From positions 14,470,576 to 14,534,575 of the forward strand of contig CM038711.1 in assembly GCA_021613375.1 (NCBI GenBank): 64,000 bases of DNA. The letters are read 5' to 3'. The stretch comes from Megaleporinus macrocephalus (taxonomy: Eukaryota; Chordata; Actinopteri; Characiformes; Anostomidae). The notes beneath the pieces were generated by a model that ran no database searches, had not been told where the DNA came from, and saw only the letters and a program-made list of their open reading frames with translations. The position numbers were made by a program, and so were the translations under genes. Shown piece by piece: positions 1-10,533 of the stretch (position 1 is its first letter; each line of letters opens with the position of its first letter).

Positions 1-566
1 GAGAAAATATTTCAGCTATTTAGTTTCACAGGGAAAAAAAAACTATTAGTTTTATTTTTGTCACTTTTTTTTACATTTACAGATATTAAAATAAATAGGA
101 AAAAGCCAAAGTACAGATTTGAATCTGTTGTAGAATGTAACATTTACTATGTTTGTAGCTTATTTTTTTATTATTTTGTACTATTTTTTATGAATCAGCT
201 ATATTTAATTTTTACATGACCATTTTATATCTTTTCTTGTCTCTTTAAACAGGGGTCTCTAACATTACCCTGGAAAGCTGCCTTCTGCAGAGCCTAGTTC
301 CAACTACAATTTACCACACCTGCTCAACTTCTTTCTGATTCCCTGATTGGCCGGATCAGAATGTTACATAATATAAAAATGTTACAATATCAGCAGTCAT
401 TATGCTTATAAATGGCCACCAGACTTTCACTTGACTTAACAGACAACCCACTACATTTGGCTTTATTTTTTTTAATGATAAACATTTCCAAAAATGTACT
501 AGTCACATGTGCTAGACATTTTTATAGCCGCATTTGCGCCAATAATAATAATAATAATAATAATAA

Positions 567-597
<31 letters not shown>

Positions 598-999
598 AAT
601 AATACCTATTTTGCCAATGCAGAACCGCCAAAGTTACAACTGTAATTTAAGCTTCAGTTAACTGTGGCAGGTATGCAGGTAAATCTGCCAGTAGGATACT
701 CTCTCACTGGCTTTGCAATCACCTCCCACTGCTTTCGGCAAGACAAAAACAACATAAAAATGCACACTTCAGACAAAGCAACAATTTAATACTTGTAAGT
801 CTCTGTTCACCCAATTCTATTCAATATGTTTCAGTAATTCTTATTTATTAAGATATTTGCTCATAGAAACTGTATAAACACCGTAATGTAAACACCAATT
901 GTACATTTTTCAGCATTATTAAAGAGGAGCTCCACAAATAAGTAAAGAAAAAAAAAGATCTGACACAAAGGTCTTGGGCACATTTAGTTTACAACAATA
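1..999. other. AT-rich non-genic DNA, nothing recognised apart from one microsatellite
   Basis: Apart from the AAT/AAG microsatellite listed separately, this is AT-rich unique-looking sequence with T and A runs. The open frame at 412-645 is only a reading of the microsatellite (poly-Asn then poly-Lys), so I do not call it a gene. Confidence 0.6.
541..602. repeat. Compound (AAT)n-(AAG)n microsatellite
   Basis: About ten AAT units are followed directly by about ten AAG units, ending with AAT again. The change from AAT to AAG is one base per unit. This suggests an ancestral single array in which a point-mutated unit was itself amplified by slippage. Confidence 0.95.
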
Positions 1000-1001
1000 T
1001 A

Positions 1002-2287
1002 CAGCGCCATGCACAATTATTTTCAACAATGCACAAAAAGAGAAAAATACAAAAATCCCACATTAAGAAAGAATTCTTTTACATGAAATCATCTATGTCA
1101 CAATTATTGGCACCCCTGAGGTTAATACTTTGTACAACCCCTTTTTGCCAACAAGACAGCACTTAATCTTCTCCTATAACATTTCACAAGATGGTAGAAT
1201 ACAGAGAGAGGGATCTTCGACCATTCCTCTTTGCACAATCTCTCTAAATCATCCAGAGACCTGGGTCCTCTCCTCTGCACACTCCTCTTCAGCTCACCCC
1301 ACAGGTTTTCAATTAGGTTGAGGTCTGGGGACTAAGATGGCCATGGGAGGAGCTTGATTTTGTGTCTAGTGAAAACATTTTTGTGTAGATTTGTCCACAT
1401 GTTTAGGGTCATTATCTTGCTGAAAGACCCAGTGATGACCCATCTTCAGCTTTCGAGCAGAGGCCACTAGATTTTGATTTAAAATGTCTCTTCCCAGGGC
1501 CTTTGGAAGAGAAACGGGCCCACAGCATTACCAATCCTCCCCCATATTTAACAGTGGGCATGAGGTGCTTTTCCGCATACTCATTTTTTATGTTTTGCCA
1601 GACCCGCTTAGAGTGTTTGTTGCCAAAAAGCTCTATCTTGGTCTCATCTGACCAAAGAACTTGTAAGCTTGTAAGTGAGAAAAGGCTTTTTCCATAAATG
1701 TCTCCCAAACAGCTTGTTAGCATGTAGATAGCGCCTGATGGTTGTTATGGAGACTTTTTGACCAAAAGGTGCTACTCTTTGATGAAATTCTTTGGAGAAC
1801 TTTAGATTCTCTTACCATCCTCCTCACTATGTGTGTTGGCAAGACAAACTTGACACCTTGTTAAGGCTTGTTTGCCACTGTTCCAGTTGTTTTAAACTTC
1901 TTAATGATTCCTCTGTAGATATGGGCAGGTGTAAGAGATTTTCTTCTGGCCATTGCCTGACTTAATTCATACCCAAGGGAAAGAGGAAGTGATGAATTAC
2001 TAATTAAGGGTTTCTAGATATTCTGATCAACTTTATAAACTAAGGTAGGAATGACATTGACATTTATTTTCTAGGAATTGTTAGTTGTGCCAATAATTGG
2101 GAAGCATGTGATTTTATGAAAAAAAAAATTTAGCCAGGGATTTTTTTTTATTAATTTGAGTTAAGGGTTACATTCTTCTACCATTTTCAGTGTAAGATTA
2201 TGATTCTGCAATAAAAATGTAATTTATTTTAACAAAAGGCTTTTAACACATCGAAGCAAGGGGTGCCAACAGTTGTGGAGGGCGCTG
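1002..2287 (-). mobile_element. Complete but inactive Tc1/mariner-type transposon
   Basis: Both ends carry terminal inverted repeats beginning CAGCGCC, and each is flanked by TA (1000-1001 and 2288-2289), the target duplication expected of Tc1/mariner elements. The length of 1286 bp is close to that of full fish Tc1 elements. An inner copy of the terminal motif (ATTGGCACCCC, near 1106) suggests an IR/DR-type end. The transposase reads on the minus strand and is broken by stops and frame changes. It resembles Tc1-like elements common in fish genomes. The element is now only a fossil. Confidence 0.9.
1280..1960 (-). pseudogene. Tc1-type DD34E transposase remnant
   Basis: The minus-strand translation shows the three hallmark blocks of a Tc1 DDE transposase: LWSDETKIELFG (about 1620-1658, first catalytic Asp), QQDNDPKH (about 1395-1425, second Asp) and SPDLNLIENLW (about 1297-1330, Glu). 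The second Asp and the Glu are about 33-35 codons apart, as in DD34E enzymes. A TAG stop sits between the W-P and S-P-D of the last block, and the blocks lie in different frames, so no functional enzyme is encoded. The longest open piece is 1412-1723. The N-terminal DNA-binding part is too decayed to place exactly. Confidence 0.85.
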
Positions 2288-2423
2288 TAACATAACAGAT
2301 TTTAAAATACATCGAATTTTTGGTTTTAAAAAGGCTGTTGAGCTTCTCCTCCTCAATGCCCTAGCCATCGCATTCTTATTTTGCAGCATTATTACCACTA
2401 GGCTGCAACACACAGGTTTTGAA

Positions 2424-3590
2424 ATGCTTTAATATACAGTTGTCCAATGCGGACCCAAATCGATCAACTATTCAGAACAATGCAATGTTGACAGTGTTTA
2501 TTTCAAGCGGCGGAGCGTTTCTTTACACCAGGGTCACCAGGAGGGCCCACAACATAATCAGGGACAATACACACCCCCAGCACACACTCCTCACACGTTT
2601 ACCTTCAGGCAGACGTTACAGGAGTGTGAAGTCCAGGACCACAAGACTGACAAACGGTTTCTACTCACAGGCCATCAGGCTTGTGAACACCTCACACACT
2701 ACCTCTCTAACCTCTCTTATCTGAACTGGTTTTAACTGGTCTGATTTTAACTGCACCTTACACTCACTGTACTGCTGTTTACATACAATACTGTTTACAT
2801 TCACTACTCGCACAAACATTATTGTTTACATTTGTAACTTGCAACTTGCACTTTATGGCTGCTGCTCTTCATACTTGCACATAAAAGCACACATAACTTT
2901 TATTTTTTATTCTTTAACTATAAAAATATTTTTATCTACTTCAACTTATATTATTATACTTTGTATATTTTGTATATATTTTTTATTATTTCTTTTATTT
3001 ATTATCTTTATCTATTGGTGAATGGAGGAACAGCAAAGTAAGAATTTTATTGTACAGTGTAACTGTCTGTTCTGCTGTACACATGATAATAAAACTCTTG
3101 AATCTTGAATCTTTACGGGCTTTGCGGCGCAGTGAACTCACAAACCAATCACGTGTGTAGTAAAATCAGCAAACACGCTCCTCAGCCAATCTGATCTGTG
3201 CAGATTCGGGAGTGTGGTGCGCACACAGGCGAAAAACAGCAGTCGAAGAATAAAGAGAGTCGGATGCGTGCTCTAAAAAAAAAGTCGAAAAACGACTTTT
3301 TCTATCTAAGAATGGACTGAGAGAGGTTTATATAACACAATTTCAGATTTAAAGTGCTGGCTGGACAACCAAGAGCTCACTTGGCTCACTGAACAAGAGA
3401 AAGTGTGGAGGAATACAAGAGGGAGATAAACTGTTAAGATGTGAAATTCAGTTAACAAAACTAAACATTTTATTTCCCTTTTTATTATAAATAAACACAT
3501 TTTAAATGCAGCCTTTGTTTTTACTTAAAGTGATAAAAAAAAAGCATTTATTAACTTCAGCATTTCAGGAGTTCTAATTAAATACCCCTG
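2424..3590. mobile_element. hAT-type non-autonomous element, interrupted by a LINE
   Basis: Two blocks here match the better-preserved hAT copy at 36836-37490: a short left piece near 2437-2456 (GTTGTCCAATGCGGACCC) and a long right piece from about 3113. The right end, AATACCCCTG at 3590, matches the right end of that copy. The next eight bases, GTTTAGAA, agree at 7 of 8 positions with GTTTTGAA at 2416-2423, which I take as the decayed target duplication. The first bases of the left end are not recognisable. Near 3270-3320 a frame reads KKKVEKRLFLSK, like the start of a hAT transposase, then breaks. Confidence 0.65.
2466..3113 (+). mobile_element. 5'-truncated CR1/L2/Rex1-group LINE 3' end
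   Basis: The open frame over about 2500-2724 encodes a peptide with TRLPSGRRYRSVKSRTTRL and FYSQAIRLVN, which resembles the C-terminal tail of fish non-LTR retrotransposon polymerases. It is followed by an AT-rich 3' region. The end is ATAATAAAACTCTTGAATCT with a short repeated TTGAATC tail, typical for the 3' terminus of this LINE group. It lies inside the hAT remnant, so it inserted later. The placement within CR1/L2/Rex1 is from memory of the families and is not certain. Confidence 0.75.
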
Positions 3591-5149
3591 GTTTAGAATA
3601 TGCACTTTGCAAAAAAGATTTCAACAAGCTTGAAAATGATTTTTGTTTGTTACACAATTCGGATAAAATACATGATTTTGCTGGTGGCACAACGTGACCT
3701 CCTTGAGAAATTGTTTTATTTTTCACCATAAATCGGTATTAATGCAGCACTAATTCCAACCTAAAGTTAGAGCCAGTAAATGGTGGAAAAGAAATACATA
3801 TGCCCCTTTCTTCACCTATGTCTTGCTCTAATTATGAGCAGCCTCGGAGCTAATTATCTTCACAGCTCAAGGTTTGCTCTGCTTGTTAGTTCGTTTGTTG
3901 TTCAAGATGCATGTGCATTATTCACCTGACTTTACTGATTAAGCTGTGCACATGTGGGTCATTTTGAAGATGCAGGTTAATTCACATTAACGGCAGATTT
4001 GAGACCCTTACTTATGCAAATTTGAACCATCGACTTAGAGATCAGATCAGATTTAATCAATAAGGCTCATAATGTGAACATAGCCTTATTAATTTCATGA
4101 AGAAGAAAGGCAGTAAAGAAACGGCACATGCATAAAATGTTTGAATGAGTTTGAATCAGCCGTTGCAGCTTCCCTATCCGAAAATCCAGCATGCAGGCTG
4201 CACTTCAGTAACCTTTAAATTAGAAGCGAGAGCCGTATACGCATTATTTAGTGCGCTCTGTAGACTGCCTGTGCATGCATTTATTTTCCTGCATGTAAGC
4301 ACACAGCGGAAAGTAATGGCTGTTGAGTCTAGCTCTCTCTTGTGTACCATCAGCATGGAGTATCTCTCTGTCTTTCTCCCTCTCTTTCTCATGCACTTGC
4401 CCATTATATAGCGCTCCTGACTCAGCGCCACTTCAATTGCAGCCAGCAGATAACTGTAATACAAAACAAATGACATCTCAACCGTGCCAGCTGTTGAGGA
4501 TGTCGTAGACCAATGCTGAACTGCATTTCAGCCTCATAACCCCTCAAAAAAGCTCCCCTGCAATTAAAATATGATTCCTATGGTGAAGAATGGTGGACAA
4601 ACATTACCCTTGACTAGTACTAAAAGACAGCCCTTTGTGAAGACTCATCCTGTAGCCCCTGGGTACAGCAGGCTAAAGCAAACATCTGTGTTTGTGCTTG
4701 CCGTTTTTAATCAGGCACTGGCTAAGCCTGGCATTTCATTGAAGCACCCTGGACACATACCACCTCAATCCTATTGTGTCTGTTCCTGGCACAAGGGCAG
4801 AATGACTCCCCACATCTGTTTGGTGAAGGACCAAAGGGAACTGCTATTCAAGCTGCCTAGATACAAGGAGGACAAATTACTTGTTTACCCTTGGGTAACA
4901 GATTTGGGGGGCCTGATCATGGCCTTTTCCACGTTTCTAGGCACTACTGATCAAATTTAATACCACATTTCCCAAATACACAGCTCTTTGGAGTGGTGCC
5001 ACAAAAAAGCATTTTTGCTCCTGGCAATTGAGTAGATTCAGCAAGCATACATCAATTAAACACATACAAAGTAAACAGCATCCTTGTGCTATCTGTGAAC
5101 ATTTGAGGTTGACCCAGTGTATCGCTCACTGTTGAGTTGAGAACGTTTT
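3591..5149. other. Non-genic stretch, no recognised feature
   Basis: I see no repeat family or exon here. The 129-codon open frame at 4571-4960 has no recognised domain, no plausible splice structure around it and an ordinary composition for chance AT-rich reading, so I leave it uncalled. Confidence 0.5.
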
Positions 5150-5335
5150 TTGTTAAAGCTGTACTATGTAAGATTTGGGGATTTGGAGACCTCTCTGGTG
5201 GAAATGGGCAATTGCATGCAATGTGTGGAAGACCATTTTATAATATCACTTGCGCTTCGGACCCCTCGTGTGGACAGAAGACTGCGACTGATTTGAAAGA
5301 TCACTAAAACAGAAACTTGGTGAACACAGTGCTTT
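5150..5335 (+). repeat. Short interspersed repeat family, copy 1 (GCTGTACTATGTAAG... type)
   Basis: This begins with AAAGCTGTACTATGTAAG and continues with GACCTCTCTGGTGGAAATG. Related sequence occurs near 51630-51725 and, inverted, near 55060-55120. The pattern of a near-constant start plus a GACCTCTxGTGG motif is familiar from fish interspersed repeats. I cannot name the family or its class. Confidence 0.5.
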
Positions 5336-7082
5336 CCCAGGATGTAAGTAAATGATGTACTATTCTCATGTTTTCTTCTAAACAACCTAAAAAAAAATCT
5401 ATAGTTTTGTGTGAAAGCATATCCGGTATATTGGTATAGATGATATAAGGATGATATAATTGCTTGTGCACTTTTGCCAGAGCGAAAGGGAGAGAGAGAG
5501 AGAAAATGAGAGAAAAATAACCTGGCAAAACTATTTTCCCCTTTTTTCCTCTTCCAGTTTTCATCATTCCAATTTTGTTTCACAGTCAGATTCAATCAAA
5601 ATGTTGACCCCTTTGCAAATCGTGGCTGGCTCTGCAGGCCCGTGGATGGGAGGGGCTCTCCTGTGAGACAGCAGTAATGGCTCTCTGTAAAAGCCCTGGT
5701 TGGCAGGAGGTCAGCCACGCTGATTGTCTAGCGGACGAAAAGCTGTCACGTGAGGGATTTTGGCCCCTCAGGAATCCAGCACCAAAGCGTTCTCCGACGA
5801 GGTCCGCAAAACACTGGTTGCCGTTTCAGTGAACCCAAACAACAGCACATAACTATTTAGTGCTGTGCGTGCTACAGCAGAGCAGCTTTCAAGGTGCTTT
5901 GTGTGGAAAATGTGCAGACCATGAACCTCTGACACCAGGAGAGTAAAATGCACTAAAAGCAGTGATCGGTAAACGTTGTTGTTTACAGGTATTTAAGAAA
6001 ACCAGAACAAAGAAAATACATTTTTAGTACTTGACCATATTAACGCAATAACATTCACAGGCTATTTTCAAACACAAAAGAATTGGTGTATTGTTTTTTA
6101 TTGTTTGCATTTAACTATAGTGTTAAATTGAATAACAATTATTTGGAGATCAAAGATTTACAGGCAACTCACACACACATATGCTGGTCAGAAGTCCATG
6201 CAGGGGACTCACCCTTTCTCTCTCTCTTTCATGTACGGCCAAATTGACACTTTCATTTTGAAGCATGCTAGGAGTCTCAGATGGCATCATCATCCAATAT
6301 CCAGCTCTCGTATCTCTCTCTTTCTCTCTCTCTCTCTTTGCATTAGGATGTTTATTCAGATGTAGACAGGCCTGGAGGGAGAGAACCACCTGCAGAGCAG
6401 CAGCTCATTTCACTTAGATTAACCGCTAAAGGGAGGGCTGCTCCTGTAGTGCCCCAGCAGATGAGACCTGACAGACTGTGCTAACATAAATTAGGTGCAA
6501 AACAGACATGTTTACTTGTTCATTTGCTCTTTTTTCCCCCTTTTTAATTACTATATCAAATCCAGGGACACAGAGAGTACTGAAAAGTATTGTAAAAGGA
6601 AATGACTTTTAAGAGCAAATAAGATGTTTATTGGAACTACTTGAGTAAATAAACAGTTCAAACAAAACTAAAGCCGAAACAAACGTTTTTGAGTACTGAG
6701 ACTGTTCACAGTGTGCTCCGGTAGTTCACATTTACACTTCTATTTGTGTAGGTAAAGAGTGAAGGAGAGAGAAAGAGAGAGCTGAATCAGGCTGTGCTCT
6801 GTAATGTACTGACAACACACCATCTCTGATGATGTTAAATCATCTGCAAAGTGAGATCAAGAAGTATATATATATATTTGCTAACGCTTTTTTCAAGTTA
6901 AACTCCAATGCAGTATTTTTTATTTTTTGCCTATAATCAGATCAAACAATGATCTGAATACAGCAGCACAGCACTTTTACAGTTCTGGCATTCTGGCTCA
7001 TTTCTCATATATATATAGGTTTTGTCTGTGTACATCATACTTCAAATAAATCAGTTAGCCTTTTCTAGTTGGAGCTTATTCA
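5336..7082. other. Non-genic DNA with GA/CT-rich patches
   Basis: Mostly unique-looking sequence. It contains a purine-rich patch at 5482-5518, pyrimidine tracts at 6212-6230 and 6306-6339, a purine patch at 6760-6782 and short TA runs at 6868-6880 and 7007-7017. The open frames over these patches are low-complexity readings. Confidence 0.55.
6212..6339. repeat. Paired (CT)n tracts
   Basis: Two pyrimidine runs, 6212-6230 and 6306-6339, are separated by about 75 bp of mixed sequence. Both are CT-dominated on the plus strand. They are simple repeats with no coding meaning. Confidence 0.85.
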
Positions 7083-7577
7083 AAACCTGTATTAGACTAG
7101 ATTTCTGTATCCTTATAACTTGTATTACACTACATCTGCATATTCAAATGACATGTACTAGACCTGCACTGGTCAAGATTTCTGCATCCATATAGTCTGT
7201 ATTGGACCTGTATTAGACTAGATTTCCATATCCATATAACCTGTAATAGGCAAGATTTCTGCATTCATATATAAACGGTACTAAACCTGTATTACACTAA
7301 ATTTCTTTATCCGCATAGCCTGTATCAGGCCTGTATTATACGAGATTTACAGTTCCATTTAACCTGATTTAAACCTGTATTCGATTAGACTTACATATCC
7401 GTATAACCTGTCTTAGATTCATTTCCCGTATTAGGCCTGTATTAGGCTAAGTTTCTGTATACGTATAACCTGTATTAGACCAGTATTAGACTAGATATTA
7501 ATATGAATTTTATTAGACTTGACATTCATATAGATATAACCTGTATAAAACCTGTGTTAGACTAGATTTCTGTATCC
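7083..7577 (+). repeat. Highly diverged minisatellite, about 37-45 bp units
   Basis: The phrase CCTGTATTAGACTAGATTTC, followed by TGTATCCATATAA, recurs about eleven times with substitutions and small indels. Intervals between the AGATTTC cores are mostly 37-45 bp, with one double gap early on and some irregular spacing around 7390-7520. No two units are identical, so the array is old and no longer homogenised. There is no open frame through it. Confidence 0.85.
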
Positions 7578-9065
7578 CAGGCTTATATGGCCACATTGTC
7601 ATCTATCCTTAAGTAGCTAGCCCACGGGCATTTGCAATAAAACACAATGGCTGCATCCAAAATCAGCTACTTAGACTGTACGTACTAGACTGGACCAAGT
7701 AATTACTGCTGGATCTGTAAAGCAGTAAGCGGTTTCAGTACACCAATGTTTACTATCTATGAAACCACAATGTTAGCCATCCTACCAACATTGCATGCTG
7801 CTAGATGAATACTGTGTATCTGGACACACTAACTGCTCTTGCTCAGTATGTCAGTCATAAGTTGGTGGAAAGGTCATAGTAGATCATTCTCTCTGCTTTT
7901 CTGCAACAGTGAGAGGAACGTTTAGCATAGTGGGCAGGAGGGTGGGGGTACTACTCTCTGTCAGGTACAATTGGCAATTCCATAAAAACATACTAATAAT
8001 AACTACCATACAAAATTACAGGTGTGTAAATGGTAGTTTGTCTTAGCATGACATTTTCTGTCAATTAACTCAAGTAACAAAGCAAATCTCTTCAAAACCC
8101 TGTCTGCTATAATCCATCTCTGGTAACACACATGGACAAATTCAGGTTAGCTTCGGGTTTCACATTTAGCAGCGAGTGTCGTGCCTGGTTGGGTGTCAAA
8201 GTCGTAAGGTTCGGATTTCACTTTCATGGCTGCGTAGTCTGGTAATGTATGTGTGTGGTCAGATGTTGTGTGGGTGGGAGCAATACAAACTGTGCGTCCA
8301 GGCTGCAGCCACTTTTCCCAGCAGTACAGGGGAACGAAAGAGATGTTCTTTTGAACATTCAGTATACATTAATGAACCTTTTTTCTGCTATTAATGATCT
8401 GCAGTAAAGCTGTGCCTTTAAACTAAATTCCTTTAAAATTACAGATAAATCAGCAGACTTGCAGGGGTTCTAATAAAACTATGTCCCTCCATTTACTTGC
8501 AGTGAATACTATAGGTAGCATAATTACAAACCCTGTTCAAAAAAAGGCTGCACACTCTAATATTTCATTGGACCACCTTCACTTACAGTGCACATTTGGC
8601 ATGGCACTGTTTTGACGACCTCATGCAGTTACCACAGAGTTACATTTGTTGTTCTAGCTTAAATAGATAAACTCAGATTTTTCAGATTCAAAGTTCCTAA
8701 TATTGACACCAACATTTGTTTCTGCCATTATATTTATAGCATATTGTGACATGAGACATGCTTCCTCCCAGGGGCGTAGAAGCTTTGTTATTGAAATGGA
8801 TGTTCAAAGAGGCTCGTGGGAGGCAGCCTTTGTAAAACTGTTATCTAGGTTGACTAATGTGTGTTGGAATTGTGTTTGGTTAGTTGGGTTGAATGTCTAC
8901 TATACTGAGGAATACTATGGCTAAAAGTGACCTCTTGCTATTTCGTCTGGTTTCCACATTGATTTTCGCTACTGTTTTTAATAAACATTCATTTCTGAAA
9001 TGAAGGCGTCTACTGAATCTTGTTCTGCATAAGGGCACAATATCCATGGGTACACACGAACACAC
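7578..9065. other. Non-genic stretch, no recognised feature
   Basis: I see no transposon end, tandem array or exon-like block. Short open frames (8176-8394 and 8703-8924) show no recognised family. Confidence 0.5.
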
Positions 9066-9087
9066 AAACACACACACACACACACAG
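9061..9087. repeat. (CA)n microsatellite
   Basis: About ten CA units with one interruption, directly abutting the left edge of an interspersed repeat. Such a position is common where a repeat end seeded the array. Confidence 0.9.
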
Positions 9088-9315
9088 ATCCGCCATCACA
9101 TTAAAACCACTTCACTGTATCTACACTCATTGTTCATTTTATTTTTATGAGCTCCACTTGCCACAGAGGTGTACTTTGTAGTAATACAATTACAGACTGT
9201 TGTCTTCTCCACATACCATGTTAAGGACCTGCACAGCACCACCACAGAGCAGGTATTGTTCTTGCGCTGCAGTGACACTGATGTGGTGGTGGTGGTGTGC
9301 TACGCCAGTACAAGT
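9088..9315 (+). repeat. Interspersed fish repeat fragment (GATCCGCCATCACATTAAAA type)
   Basis: The sequence begins GATCCGCCATCACATTAAAA and later has CACCACAGAGCAGGTATTGT and GCAGTGACACTGATGTGGTG with a (GGT)n run. I recognise this order of motifs from a very common repeat of otophysan fish genomes, but I cannot give its class. It is truncated on the right, near 9315. The open frames across it are not real genes. Confidence 0.6.
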
Positions 9316-9576
9316 GAGTTGGAGAGAGAATAAATATATATATGTACACATTCAAGGAGGTATTTTTTTCAGCTTTAAGTACCTCAAAAAGCTTTCTGCA
9401 TGGCCTTGACCAGCTGGTAACTGCCCATCTGATCCAGTGGCTGTGGCATGTTAAGTGTTTAAATGCAGCACAGCCCACACATTTTGCACTTAGCCAAAGA
9501 CAGTGGTGAGTTACAGCATACACTGCATCCAGTGTTAACAAGACAAAAATAACACAGGAAGGACCGAATCAGAGCA

Positions 9577-10533
9577 GGAAGAGAGAGACAGGGAGAGAAA
9601 TAAAGAGAGCGAGGTGGGAAGAAAGGGCGTTCATCCATCGCACCGCTGCTCCCCTACCTGCCAGGCCGCTGATAATTGACAGCAGGAGAAGTGGTTTCCA
9701 TGGTGACCCCATACTTGTTCTGAAGGGTCCCCCTTCCGAAAGATTGTTAGCGGGTCTGTTTCTTCATTAAAGCGCTGCCTAGAAAAGAAAAATGACAATA
9801 GAGAGGGACGGAAAGACAGAGAGAGAGAAAGCAAGAGAGTATGAGAGTTTGAAGAGATAGAGATGGAGACAGAGGGATAAAAGAAAGGGAGAGAAACAAA
9901 CAAACAAACAAAATGAGAAAGCAAGAGTAAGAGAAGTAGTGAGAGAGAAGAGAGACAGAAGGAGAAAAAGAAAAAAGGAGGAAGGGTGGATAAAATGAGA
10001 AAGGCAGAGAAAAAAGATGAAAAAAACAGAAAACAAAGAGAACATATCAAAAGAAGGAAAGCATGAGAGCAGGGAGGGAGGAAGGTTAGACAGGCAGATA
10101 GGAGAGAGAGAGGCCAACAGAGTGCAAGAAAAGAGAGAAAATGTGAGAGAGGAAGAAGCAGGGTATAACAGATGGAGGGAGAAAGAAAAAAAAGAGAGGT
10201 AGAGAGAGAAAGGGAAAGAGAAAAGAAAGAAAAAGAGAGAGATTAGTTACTCCGAACACATCTCTGCTGAAAGTACGTCAGGCTGTGGATATGGTTACTT
10301 TTAGTCCAGAGGCAGCGAGAGAGGCTCTGTGGAGCGGAACTGAAACGAGAGTTGACACCTTGAGAAGCGAGCAGCAACAAATAAATAAGTTTGCACGGCA
10401 CACTACTTCCCTTTCCTCATCAACTAGAAAGGCTGAGAGAGAGAGAGAATGAGAGAGAGAGACAGAAAGGGGAGAGGGAGAGAGAGAGAGTGAGGGAGAG
10501 AGACAGAGGGGGAGGGAGAGGGAGAGAGGCATT
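9577..10533 (+). repeat. Kilobase-scale purine-rich (GA) region
   Basis: The plus strand is strongly purine-rich over 9577-9640, 9781-10240 and 10430-10530, with GAGAGA runs broken by short A-rich pieces. Two non-purine islands (9641-9780 and 10250-10425) interrupt it. Long Leu/Ser/Phe open frames on the minus strand (9631-10117 and 10278-10532) are direct readings of the CT-rich complement and have no protein-like composition. Confidence 0.9.
9641..9780. promoter_or_regulatory. Candidate regulatory island with an X-box-like palindrome
   Basis: This balanced-composition island inside the purine tract contains GTTTCCATGGTGAC at 9694-9707. It is a near-palindrome that fits much of the known RFX X-box form GTTNCCATGGNAAC. 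A GATAATTGACAG motif lies about 13 bp upstream. Whether it is conserved or bound is unknown. Confidence 0.3.

Noticed and set aside
4571..4960. 129-codon plus-strand frame as a gene
   Set aside because: No family recognised, no neighbouring exons and nothing that distinguishes it from a chance frame.
7083..7577. CRISPR-like array or centromeric satellite
   Set aside because: Units are degenerate and irregular and the array is only 0.5 kb long.
9631..10117. Leu/Ser/Phe-rich minus-strand frames as membrane proteins
   Set aside because: They are translations of a CT-rich simple-sequence strand; hydrophobicity follows from the tract itself.
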